From contig DUVA01000081.1 of assembly GCA_012841305.1 (NCBI GenBank), positions 1 through 36,821 on the forward strand: a stretch of 36,821 bases of DNA, given 5' to 3'. The notes under the pieces were generated by a model that saw only the letters and a program-made list of their open reading frames with translations, had not been told where the DNA came from and searched no databases. Positions 18,111-26,687 of the stretch are shown here, one piece after another; the stretch's first letter is position 1, and every line of letters begins with the position of its first letter. The translations under genes and the position numbers were made by a program. The DNA is from Bacillota bacterium (GTDB lineage: Bacteria > Bacillota > SHA-98 > UBA4971).

Positions 18111-20459
18111 TCAGCGAAGGGATGCACTCGCTCTCTCTTTAAGCGCCCAATACACCTTCTCTGATGTCATGGGTAATGTCCTCACCCTTATGCCTGCTGC
18201 GTGATACAGCGCGTTTGCAATAGCGGGAGGCGTTGGCACCATGACATGCTCTCCTATTCCTCTCGCTCCGTACGGTCCGTCTTCCTGAGGAACCTCCACG
18301 AAATCAACAAGCAACTCATCAGGTATATCGGCTGCAGTAGATATCTTATAATCAATGTAAGATGGATTCAAGAGTTTTCCTTGCTCGCTGAATTTCATTT
18401 CCTCAAGCAAACCTATACTTATGCCCTGTACTACACCCCCTTCCACTTGAGTCTTGGCAGTAACTGGGTTGATGACTCGTCCGGCGTCATACACTGCAGC
18501 GACTTTGAGAACACGTATCTTCCCTGTCTCGACATCAAGCTCGATTTCCACGGCTTGAGCCCCGTAGGTCCAATTGGCTACCGGTTTCTCACTCTGTCCG
18601 GTCTCAGGGTTCATAGCAGTAATCCCTTCCGGGATAAACGTTCCTCTTCCTATCACCGGCCCTCCGTAGCCACTGAAGTCCGGAAGAGTGACGCCCAGTG
18701 ACAACGTGCCTATGTGAACAGATCTCTTGGGATCACTCTTTACGAAGACCTTGCTTTCTGCAATATCAATGTCTTCAACAGGAACCCCGAAATATTTGGC
18801 CCCATGCCCCAGAACCTGGCGCCTGGCATCTTTGGCAGCAGCAATGACCGCCCTGCCACACGAGTAAGTAATCCTGCTGGCTACAGTCTGCCACTCATAT
18901 GCGCTAAAATCAGTGTCGATAGGCTGTACTCTGACATCTTCGTACCTGACTCCGAGCTCATTGGCAAGTATTTGAGCCAGAACGGTAAATGAGCCTTGTC
19001 CCAGTTCTTGGGCACCGATGCTCAAATAGACCGTCCCGTCATCATTTAGCTTAACAATAGCTGAAGATGCCGCATCATTCGGCATGGCAGGCGCCTTAGT
19101 CATACAAGCGATGCCTTTTGCCCGGACTTTCTTTACGCCGGGCTCAATGACCCCAGGCCCACTCACCTCTTGCCAACCGATGAGTTCAGCAGTCCTTTCA
19201 AGACACTGTTCTATGCCTGGGTTACGAAGCACCTGTCCTGTTGCGTTTGTGGAGCCGTCCCTTTGCAAGTTGATCCTGCGGAGCTCGACCGGATCCATAC
19301 CTAGCTCATGGGCAATCTGGTCTATGTGTTGCTCCATTGCCCAGTGATTCTCACTGTGGCCGAAGCCGCGCAGCGGGCCTCCGACAGGCTTATTTGTATA
19401 TACGCAATATGAATCTGTCTTCATATTAGGTATGTCATACACTCCGGATGAGCTGTATCCTGCTGCCCTTGTCACATTCACCCCATATTCCGTATACGCG
19501 CCCGCGTCCCAGTACATTTCAAACTCCTGGGCGGTGAACCTGCCATCGTGTTTGACTCCGGTTTTGAGACGGCATAACATTCCCTGTCTGACAAAAGTGT
19601 CTCTGAACTCCTCTTCTCTCGTACACACCAGTTTAATCGGTGCATTCCTGCATTTCATCGCAAGGGGTACCAGAGTCGCCTCAACATTGAGCCCGGCCTT
19701 ACCGCCAAAACCTCCGCCCACATACGGTCCGATAACCCTCACCTTGTTCATGGGAAAGCCCAGACTGTGGCTTAGGATGTTGCGCATTGCAAAGGGGGAT
19801 TGTGAACTTGCCCATATAGTCAGCTTGTCATTACGGTCGTAGAGAGCTATCGCAGCATGGGGCTCAATGGGTGAATGCTGAATATGAGGCACGTAATACT
19901 CACGTTCAAATATTAGGTCAGCCTCAGCAAACCCCTTTTCAATATCGCCTTTACGTATTCTGAAGTGGTTACTGATATTAGTATTAGGTATAGGGAAAAA
20001 AGCAGCTCCAATCTCATATGTATGGAGATCAGGATGCACCAGGCAAGCGCCGGGCTTTATGGCTTCCCGTAGATCAAGCACAGGAGGAAGCTCTTCATAT
20101 TCCACCTCTATCAGTCTCAAAGCTTCTTCAGCGATCTCCAAGGACTCGGCAGCGACGCCTGCCACAGGTTCCCCGTAATATCGCACTTTATCCACTGCAT
20201 AGGGCGTGCGATCTTTTAGGTAAAGCCCCATCCTATTTGGAAAATCCTTGCCTGTGACAACAGCCTTTACACCGGGCAGTTCTTGTGCTTTCCTTGTGTC
20301 GATTCGCACAATATGGGCATGTGCGTACTCACTTCTTAAGAGCTTCGCAAACAGCATCCCTGGGAACTTCAGATCACCTGCATAACGTGCTGCCCCGGTC
20401 ACCTTCTCCACCGCGTCATTTCGTATGACGCCCACACCCAAATAGTCTTCGCGTGCCAC
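18111..20459 (-). CDS. Molybdenum hydroxylase large subunit (xanthine dehydrogenase family; substrate not assigned)
   Basis: GGGFGGKAG, GGPLRGFGHSENHWAMEQ, GAQELGQGSFTVLAQI, GPYGARGIGEHVMVPTPPAIANAL. Confidence 0.93.
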   Translation of the reverse strand: MAREDYLGVGVIRNDAVEKVTGAARYAGDLKFPGMLFAKLLRSEYAHAHIVRIDTRKAQELPGVKAVVTGKDFPNRMGLYLKDRTPYAVDKVRYYGEPVAGVAAESLEIAEEALRLIEVEYEELPPVLDLREAIKPGACLVHPDLHTYEIGAAFFPIPNTNISNHFRIRKGDIEKGFAEADLIFEREYYVPHIQHSPIEPHAAIALYDRNDKLTIWASSQSPFAMRNILSHSLGFPMNKVRVIGPYVGGGFGGKAGLNVEATLVPLAMKCRNAPIKLVCTREEEFRDTFVRQGMLCRLKTGVKHDGRFTAQEFEMYWDAGAYTEYGVNVTRAAGYSSSGVYDIPNMKTDSYCVYTNKPVGGPLRGFGHSENHWAMEQHIDQIAHELGMDPVELRRINLQRDGSTNATGQVLRNPGIEQCLERTAELIGWQEVSGPGVIEPGVKKVRAKGIACMTKAPAMPNDAASSAIVKLNDDGTVYLSIGAQELGQGSFTVLAQILANELGVRYEDVRVQPIDTDFSAYEWQTVASRITYSCGRAVIAAAKDARRQVLGHGAKYFGVPVEDIDIAESKVFVKSDPKRSVHIGTLSLGVTLPDFSGYGGPVIGRGTFIPEGITAMNPETGQSEKPVANWTYGAQAVEIELDVETGKIRVLKVAAVYDAGRVINPVTAKTQVEGGVVQGISIGLLEEMKFSEQGKLLNPSYIDYKISTAADIPDELLVDFVEVPQEDGPYGARGIGEHVMVPTPPAIANALYHAAGIRVRTLPMTSEKVYWALKERASASLR

Positions 20460-20950
20460 TATCTCTCACTCCCCTCTTCTTGGGAATCGGAGCTTGCTGA
20501 GACCTGCATTATCGCATCGATCACACGGGCATATCCCGTGCACCTGCAGAGATTCCCACTTATAGCCTCAACAACTTCATCCCGAGTAGGGTTTGGGTTT
20601 CGCAAAAGCAGGCCTTTGGCTGACATGACTATCCCCGGTGTGCAGTACCCACATTGAAGCGCGCTGTTATCGATTATGCTCTGCTGTATCGAGTCAAGGC
20701 GGTCTCCTTCGCCAAGGCCTTCTACAGTGAGCACTTCTTTACCGTTAGCCTCCACAGCCAGCATTAGGCATGAGTTCACCGGCTCACCGTCTACCAGGAC
20801 TGTACATGCTCCGCATTCTCCTTTGCCGCATCCCTCTTTGGCGCCTGTTAAGTCCAGTTCCTCGCGGAGAAAGTCCAAGAGTCTCATCTGGGAGGATACT
20901 TCTGCTCTGACCGGTTCACCGTTAACTGTCATCTCTATTCTGTGTGTCAC
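20459..20950 (-). CDS. Molybdenum hydroxylase [2Fe-2S] small subunit
   Basis: EGCGKGECGACTVLVDGEPVNSC, ALQCGYCTPG, GNLCRCTGY cluster ligands. Confidence 0.96.
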   Translation of the reverse strand: MTHRIEMTVNGEPVRAEVSSQMRLLDFLREELDLTGAKEGCGKGECGACTVLVDGEPVNSCLMLAVEANGKEVLTVEGLGEGDRLDSIQQSIIDNSALQCGYCTPGIVMSAKGLLLRNPNPTRDEVVEAISGNLCRCTGYARVIDAIMQVSASSDSQEEGSER

Positions 20951-20953
20951 AGC

Positions 20954-21823
20954 TCACTTCACCTCCCTGATTGCTGCAAGGCCTGAAAGAGCTTGCCGAA
21001 TAGCGTTTCCGGCCATAACCTCTGTCATTTCAAGGCGATACTCCTCGCCTGCTCTTATGTCGCTGATGGGAACAGCCATCTCTCTTGCAAGAGACGCAGC
21101 CTGAGCTATTGCTTCATCGTCCTTACTGTTCAGCAAGACAGACTCAGCTTCTCTTGCTCTTATCGGGGTCGGTGCCACTGCTCCCAGGGCAATCCGAACC
21201 TCTCCGCTTGCGAAAGCCAAGCAAGCGACACTTACGATGGACAAGTCAACAGAGTCGGTTCGACCCAATTTCAGATACACCCCGTATGATTGGGTGTCAT
21301 TCTTAGGAAGCCTGATCTTGTAGACGAACTCTCCCTTTTCCAGGACGGTCTTACCCGGCCCGGTGAAGAATTCACTGATAGGAATCAGGCGTGAGCTCTT
21401 CGGCCCCCAAGTCTCAATCTCAGCTTCGTATACTAATAACGCAGGGGCAGTATCAGCTGCCGGAGAAGCATTGCATATGTTTCCGCCGATTGATGCCCGG
21501 TTTCTGACTTGAAGAGATCCTACGGAATGGGCTGCCTGCGCCAACAACCCGTACTCTGAGCGAATGAACTTGTTTCTTACAAGCATGTTCAAAGGTGATG
21601 CTGCGCCTATGGAGAGACCCTCTCCGTTCTGATGCTCTATTCCCTCGATTCCTTCAATTGCCTTGAGGTCTATCAATGTCTTGGGTCTCAGCTGTCTGTC
21701 GTACATACGCACAAACAGATCTGTTCCGCCTGCGAGGAAACTGCCGGTGTGGCCTGCTTCAATAGCAAGGTTCACCGCATCCTCCCGGGTTCCTGCACGT
21801 ACATAATCAAAAGGTAACAGCAC
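20954..21823 (-). CDS. Molybdenum hydroxylase FAD-binding medium subunit
   Basis: FLAGGTDLFVRMYDRQLRPKTLIDLKAI, VRNRASIGGNICNASPAADTAPALLVYEAEIE. Confidence 0.95.
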   Translation of the reverse strand: MLLPFDYVRAGTREDAVNLAIEAGHTGSFLAGGTDLFVRMYDRQLRPKTLIDLKAIEGIEGIEHQNGEGLSIGAASPLNMLVRNKFIRSEYGLLAQAAHSVGSLQVRNRASIGGNICNASPAADTAPALLVYEAEIETWGPKSSRLIPISEFFTGPGKTVLEKGEFVYKIRLPKNDTQSYGVYLKLGRTDSVDLSIVSVACLAFASGEVRIALGAVAPTPIRAREAESVLLNSKDDEAIAQAASLAREMAVPISDIRAGEEYRLEMTEVMAGNAIRQALSGLAAIREVK

Positions 21824-21919
21824 CGGTCGCCCTCCCTTCCACGTGTCTCTACGGCTTACAGATTCCCACCTACAGTAAAGTAATACTTACAATGAGCCTG
21901 GTTTACACTTCGAATTTCT

Positions 21920-21973
21920 TTAACCTACTAAGGATAACCTTCGTAATATTACACAAAATCTTCCATTACGAAG
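21920..21973. promoter_or_regulatory. Candidate operator region upstream of the molybdenum hydroxylase operon
   Basis: Perfect 9-bp inverted repeat CTTCGTAAT (21939-21947) / ATTACGAAG (21965-21973); nested palindrome GTAATATTAC (21943-21952); GGTTAA on minus strand at 21920-21925. Confidence 0.45.
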
Positions 21974-22066
21974 TAGGCAATCATCACAATATGTAGGTCT
22001 TTTCAGGCAGGAGGCAGGTTTCTGTCGTTTCTGACTCTTGCGATATTGAAGAGAGGCTCCTAAGAA

Positions 22067-22097
22067 TGAAAATAGGCGGGAGAAAATCCCCCGCCGT
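22067..22097 (-). terminator. Rho-independent terminator downstream of lpd
   Basis: Minus strand GGCGGG-GGATTTTCT-CCCGCC-TATTTTCATT; arms 22075-22080 and 22090-22095. Confidence 0.7.
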
Positions 22098-22129
22098 TTC
22101 CAAGACGTGCTGTTGTCAGAGTCTGGCTC

Positions 22130-23509
22130 TCATATGTGTATCGACTTACCGTGCACAGCCTCAGCTGCTTCGACCAGCGACTCAGCAAGCGTAGGATGAG
22201 CGTGTATTGTAGTTGTGAACTCCCCTACAGTCATATGAGTTCGCACTGCCAATGTAGGTTCAGGGATAAGGTCTGTCGCGCCCGGTCCGACAATATGCAC
22301 ACCGACGATTACGTCAGTGCTTGCATCAGCTATGACCTTGACAAATCCGTCAGTCTGGCCCATAGCCAAAGCCTTACCGCTGGCCATGAAGGGAAACTTG
22401 CCTATCCGCACATCAAGGCCACGTTCTTTTGCCTGAGCCTCATTTATTCCTACACTGGCCACTTCGGGCCTGGTGAATATTGCACCTGGGACAGCGTCAT
22501 AACTCATACGACGTTCTTCGCCTGCAATGCTATGAGCAGCGGTTATCCCTTCATAAGACGCTACATGAGCCAGCATGACAGTGCCGACGACATCACCGAT
22601 AGCGTATAGATTTGCAATGTTTGTCTCCATTTTGTCGTTAACCACTATTTCCCCGCGCTTGTTGACCTCAACCCCTAACTCCTCCAAGCCAATTCCTTCA
22701 GAATTGGCTCTCCGTCCTACAGACAACAAGGCCTTCTTCGCAACAAGTTGTTCGCCTGAGTCGAGAAGGGCTACAACTTCACCATCGACTTCTGTAATCT
22801 TCTCAATTCTCACGCCACACTTGACGTCAACCCCATGCTTCTTGAGGGAAGTTAAGATGGCGCCGGAGATATCCGGGTCTTCCATAGGCAGTACAGTCGG
22901 CATGATATCTACAACAGTCACCCTGCTTCCGAGACCGGCGAATATGAAAGCCAGCTCACATCCGATGACACCACCTCCGACAACAAGGAGGCTTTCAGGG
23001 ACTTCTGAAAAATCCAAAGCCTCATCGCTGGTGATGACAGTGTTTCCGTTGTAACCAAATGACGGAAACACCAGAGGCCTGGAGCCGGTGGCGATTATTG
23101 TGTCCCTGGCTTTTATCTCCGAAGATGTACCCTGTGAATCCACTGTAATTCTTCCGGGTGCCACAAGCCTGCCTGTCCCTTTTACGACCTTAACCTTACC
23201 CCTCTTGAGCAGAAAGCTCACACCTGCTCTGAGACGTGAGACTATTTTGTTCTTCCTGGCAATCATCTTACCGAAATCAGCTGACACTTCCTTGGCTTCT
23301 ACCCCGAATTCCCCCAGCCTCTGTGCCAGAGAATAAGCCTCCATGCCTGCAATAAGAGATTTTGTGGGGATACAGCCTCTGTTTAGGCATGTCCCACCAA
23401 GTTGCTCCTTTTCAACAAGGCACACGCTCTGCCCCAGCTGAGCGGCTCTAATAGCTGCAACGTATCCTCCCGGACCTCCTCCAAGCACTGCAACGTCACA
23501 TTCAAACAC
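22130..23509 (-). CDS. lpdA: Dihydrolipoyl dehydrogenase
   Basis: VAVLGGGPGGYVAAIRAAQLG, GGTCLNRGCIPTKSL, ATGSRP, YAIGDVVG, HAHPTLAESLVEA. Confidence 0.95.
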   Translation of the reverse strand: MFECDVAVLGGGPGGYVAAIRAAQLGQSVCLVEKEQLGGTCLNRGCIPTKSLIAGMEAYSLAQRLGEFGVEAKEVSADFGKMIARKNKIVSRLRAGVSFLLKRGKVKVVKGTGRLVAPGRITVDSQGTSSEIKARDTIIATGSRPLVFPSFGYNGNTVITSDEALDFSEVPESLLVVGGGVIGCELAFIFAGLGSRVTVVDIMPTVLPMEDPDISGAILTSLKKHGVDVKCGVRIEKITEVDGEVVALLDSGEQLVAKKALLSVGRRANSEGIGLEELGVEVNKRGEIVVNDKMETNIANLYAIGDVVGTVMLAHVASYEGITAAHSIAGEERRMSYDAVPGAIFTRPEVASVGINEAQAKERGLDVRIGKFPFMASGKALAMGQTDGFVKVIADASTDVIVGVHIVGPGATDLIPEPTLAVRTHMTVGEFTTTIHAHPTLAESLVEAAEAVHGKSIHI

Positions 23510-23572
23510 AAAGCCACGCTCCTTCTCGCTGTTCTTCCCATTTTTCTCCGGGCAATCGGAATCAAGAATCCG

Positions 23573-24721
23573 CTACATTCTGGATAGGTAAACCCGCGGA
23601 ACCCGCCTACTTATTCCACAAAGGATTTCATGAGTTACTGTACCCACTTTCTCCGCAATATCCTCTGCAGTAATCTCTTCCTTGCCTTGCCTGCCGATGA
23701 CAATAACCTCATCGTCTATATCGACTTCCAAGTCACCTGTGGATACCATACATTCATCCATACATACTCTCCCGACTATCGGGAACCTGTTCCCTCTGAC
23801 AAGCACCTCTCCGCAGTTGGAAAGGGCTCGAGGAAAACCGTCAGCGTATCCAATTGGTACTGTTGCAATTGTAGAATCCTTGTCTGTGGTGTAAGTGGCG
23901 CCGTATCCTATGGAAGTACCTGCAGCGCACCTCTTCACAAAACCTACTCTTGTCTTAAAGGACAAAGCAGGCACAATATCCAATTCCGTCCTGAGACTCC
24001 TAGCTCTTTCCCCATGAACCGGAGTCAGTCCATATAAGAAAATCCCCGGCCTTACAATATCAAACCTGGCTTCCGGGACAGTCACCGCAGCCACACTGTT
24101 AGCTGCATGGTAGTATTGAGCCTGAATTCCGCTGTGCCTGAGGGCGGAAATAACGTCATCAAACAGAGAAAGCTGTCTGTAAAGAAAAGTCCTGTCCTCG
24201 TCCTCAGCAGTTGCCAGGTGTGTAAAGATACCTTCAATCTCAATATTGGGAAGCATGGCAATGTGCTTCACAAAGCTTACTGTCTGAGTTGGGTACACAC
24301 CTATACGCCCCATACCCGTATCGACCTTTACATGGCACTTGGCTTTTTTCCCTTCTTTTACGGCAGCATTGGACAAAGCCTCAGCGAACTCGTATGTAGC
24401 AGTTGCACACGACAAGTTATAACGCAAGGCTGCCTGAGCTTGAGCAGGAAATAGCTGAGCAAGAACCAGAATCGGAGCAATGATACCGGATCTCCTGAGA
24501 GCTATGCCTTCTTCCACTAAAGCTACTCCCAGCCAGGTCGCCCCGTTATTCAGCGCTGTACGGGCTACAGGTATCGCTCCGTGCCCATAGGCGTCTGCTT
24601 TCACAACCCCGAGGATTTCACAATCAGGCCCTACCGCCTTACGGATGGCTTGTATGTTTCGGGCTATACACGCAAGATCAATTTCAGCTACGGTTGGCCT
24701 GTCTCGACGGACATCCCACAT
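23573..24721 (-). CDS. alr: Alanine racemase
   Basis: RPTVAEIDLACIARNIQAI, GVVKADAYGHG (PLP lysine), HVKVDTGMGRIG, IGYGATY, VPIGYADGFPRAL, GRVCMDECMV; MWDVRRDRP start at 24721. Confidence 0.96.
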   Translation of the reverse strand: MWDVRRDRPTVAEIDLACIARNIQAIRKAVGPDCEILGVVKADAYGHGAIPVARTALNNGATWLGVALVEEGIALRRSGIIAPILVLAQLFPAQAQAALRYNLSCATATYEFAEALSNAAVKEGKKAKCHVKVDTGMGRIGVYPTQTVSFVKHIAMLPNIEIEGIFTHLATAEDEDRTFLYRQLSLFDDVISALRHSGIQAQYYHAANSVAAVTVPEARFDIVRPGIFLYGLTPVHGERARSLRTELDIVPALSFKTRVGFVKRCAAGTSIGYGATYTTDKDSTIATVPIGYADGFPRALSNCGEVLVRGNRFPIVGRVCMDECMVSTGDLEVDIDDEVIVIGRQGKEEITAEDIAEKVGTVTHEILCGISRRVPRVYLSRM

Positions 24722-26291
24722 TCTTCTCGCCTCTCTCCCCGGCCAATCTGCGCAAGGCGTCCGGGACGCTTCCCAGGATGTCCATGGCGGTAACACCCAT
24801 CTCACCATATCTTAAAGACGCAAGATCTCCGGCCAGTCCATGTACATAAACACCTAACACAGCTGCTTCTAAAGGCCTCATCCCTTGGGCAAGAAGCCCA
24901 ACGATAATCCCGGTAAGCACATCTCCGCTGCCTGCTGTCGCCATTCCGGGATTTCCTGTTGAGTTAACATAGGCGATTCCTGACGGGTCAGCGATTACTG
25001 TCCGAGCGCCTTTCAAAACCACAATCTTTCCCCACTGAGACGCTGCCCGAAGGGCTATGTTGAGCCTGTCCCGCTCAACTTCTTGTATGGGGAGGCCTGT
25101 CAACCTCGCCATCTCGCCGGGATGAGGAGTAAGCACAATCGGTGCCTTCGCAGCCTTCAGAGTGCCCGGATCCTGAGCAATAGCGTTTATCCCGTCAGCA
25201 TCTACCACCGTTGGAACAGATGTCGTCATTACCATATTCCTTACCAACTGAGCAGTCTCGCTGTGAGTGGATAATCCGGGCCCGATAGCCAATGCATCCG
25301 CACCGCGCGTAACCCCGTCAAGAAGAGGTTGAGCTTGCAGGCTTATGCTCCCCGATTCAGTCTCCGGGAGACCCCGAGTCATGACCTCAGTAAGCTTTGA
25401 ATTCATGACACTATGTAGACTAATGGGTACACCCAGAGTTACCAGGCCTGCACCTGCTTTCAGCGCTGCAGTGCCGGTAAGAGCAGCTGCGCCTGACATA
25501 TTCGGTGACCCGGCAATCACTAAAGCCTTCCCGAACGTACCTTTATGAGAGTCCTGATCCCGCACAGGAATCCAGTTGCTGATCTTATCAGCAGTGGAGA
25601 GATTCAACTTAAGACCGTCATCCACCAGAAGAGATCTGGGAAGGCCGATATCAGCAACAACCAATTCACCGGCGTAAGCTGCGCCCGGATAAAGGAGCAG
25701 TCCTACTTTGGGAAGGCCGAAAGTCACTGTATGAGTCGCCTTGACACAACTTGAACTTACCCTGCCGGTTGTGGAATCCAGTCCGGAAGGAACATCAACT
25801 GCAACAACAGGTCGCCCTGACTCATTAACAGTGTCGATTACATGACTGACATACCCTTCGACCTCTCCTTTAAACCCTGTGCCGAACACAGCATCGATTA
25901 CCAGGTCCGACATGGACATTGCAACCCTTGCAGTGGGAAGCCCGTCTGCATTCAGCTCCTCTACTTCCATTCCCATACCCATGAGGATATCTAGGTTGAT
26001 CTTGGCATCACCTTGAATTTGGCCGATCTCGCCCAGAAGAAAGGTTTTCACTCTGAACTGTGAGTTTGCCAGGTGCCTGGCAACAACGAATCCGTCCCCT
26101 CCGTTGTTGCCCTTACCGGCAAATATGCATACACGCGGGCTTGCCACATGCTCCAGAAGGTTCTTTACGGTATCAGCTACAGCTCGTCCTGCATTCTCCA
26201 TGAGCACAACACCGGGAATGCCCACTACTTCAATGGCGTTTCTGTCTATTTCGCGCATCTCGTCAGCAGTTACGATTTTCAAGGTTTCCAC
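24684..26291 (-). CDS. nnr: Bifunctional NAD(P)H-hydrate epimerase / ADP-dependent NAD(P)H-hydrate dehydratase
   Basis: FAGKGNNGGDGFVVARHL, DVPSGLDSTTG, HKGTFGKALVIAGSPNMSGAAALTG, GNPGMATAGSGDVLTGIIVGLLAQG; GTG start near 26291 proposed. Confidence 0.94.
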   Translation of the reverse strand: METLKIVTADEMREIDRNAIEVVGIPGVVLMENAGRAVADTVKNLLEHVASPRVCIFAGKGNNGGDGFVVARHLANSQFRVKTFLLGEIGQIQGDAKINLDILMGMGMEVEELNADGLPTARVAMSMSDLVIDAVFGTGFKGEVEGYVSHVIDTVNESGRPVVAVDVPSGLDSTTGRVSSSCVKATHTVTFGLPKVGLLLYPGAAYAGELVVADIGLPRSLLVDDGLKLNLSTADKISNWIPVRDQDSHKGTFGKALVIAGSPNMSGAAALTGTAALKAGAGLVTLGVPISLHSVMNSKLTEVMTRGLPETESGSISLQAQPLLDGVTRGADALAIGPGLSTHSETAQLVRNMVMTTSVPTVVDADGINAIAQDPGTLKAAKAPIVLTPHPGEMARLTGLPIQEVERDRLNIALRAASQWGKIVVLKGARTVIADPSGIAYVNSTGNPGMATAGSGDVLTGIIVGLLAQGMRPLEAAVLGVYVHGLAGDLASLRYGEMGVTAMDILGSVPDALRRLAGERGEKNVGCPSRQANRS

Positions 26292-26676
26292 CTCCGACGG
26301 CGACCGCAAAAGCTATGGCGAGAGTATCAGTGTGGGACATGCTTATGAAAACAGCTTTCGCGCCCCGTTCCTTGGCAAGTTCCTCTGCCCTGCCGAGCAA
26401 GCGTACATAAGGCTTTCCGGAAGGTTCGTTTGCGATCTCGATTTCATTCCATCCGATTCCGGATATCCCCTGACCCAGCGCCTTAGACACAGCTTCCTTA
26501 GCAGCGAACCTGCCGGCCAATTTCTCGTAGTGTCCTCCCTCTGCAGCATCCATCTCAATATCGGTAAACACCCGTCCGTGGAGCCTGTCTCCCTTACGCT
26601 CCATTAAGTCGCGAATTCTACTTACTTCGATGATGTCTACTCCGATACCGATTACTTGCCAATTACAGTCAGTCAA
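26263..26676 (-). CDS. acpS: Holo-[acyl-carrier-protein] synthase
   Basis: GIGVDIIEVSRI, GRFAAKEAVSKALGQGISGIGWNEIEI, ISMSHTDTLAIAFAV. Confidence 0.95.
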   Translation of the reverse strand: MTDCNWQVIGIGVDIIEVSRIRDLMERKGDRLHGRVFTDIEMDAAEGGHYEKLAGRFAAKEAVSKALGQGISGIGWNEIEIANEPSGKPYVRLLGRAEELAKERGAKAVFISMSHTDTLAIAFAVAVGGGNLENRNC

Positions 26677-26687
26677 AGTTGCAACAC

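Noticed and set aside
18111-21823. Plain purine (xanthine -> allantoin) degradation operon
   Set aside because: No urate, allantoin or ureidoglycolate genes in the window; permease motif is UraA-like and the Glu802-equivalent of XDH appears to be Ala. Not fully excluded.
23383-23565. 60-aa minus-strand ORF between lpd and alr
   Set aside because: Overlaps the lpd N-terminus in another frame; no plausible motif.
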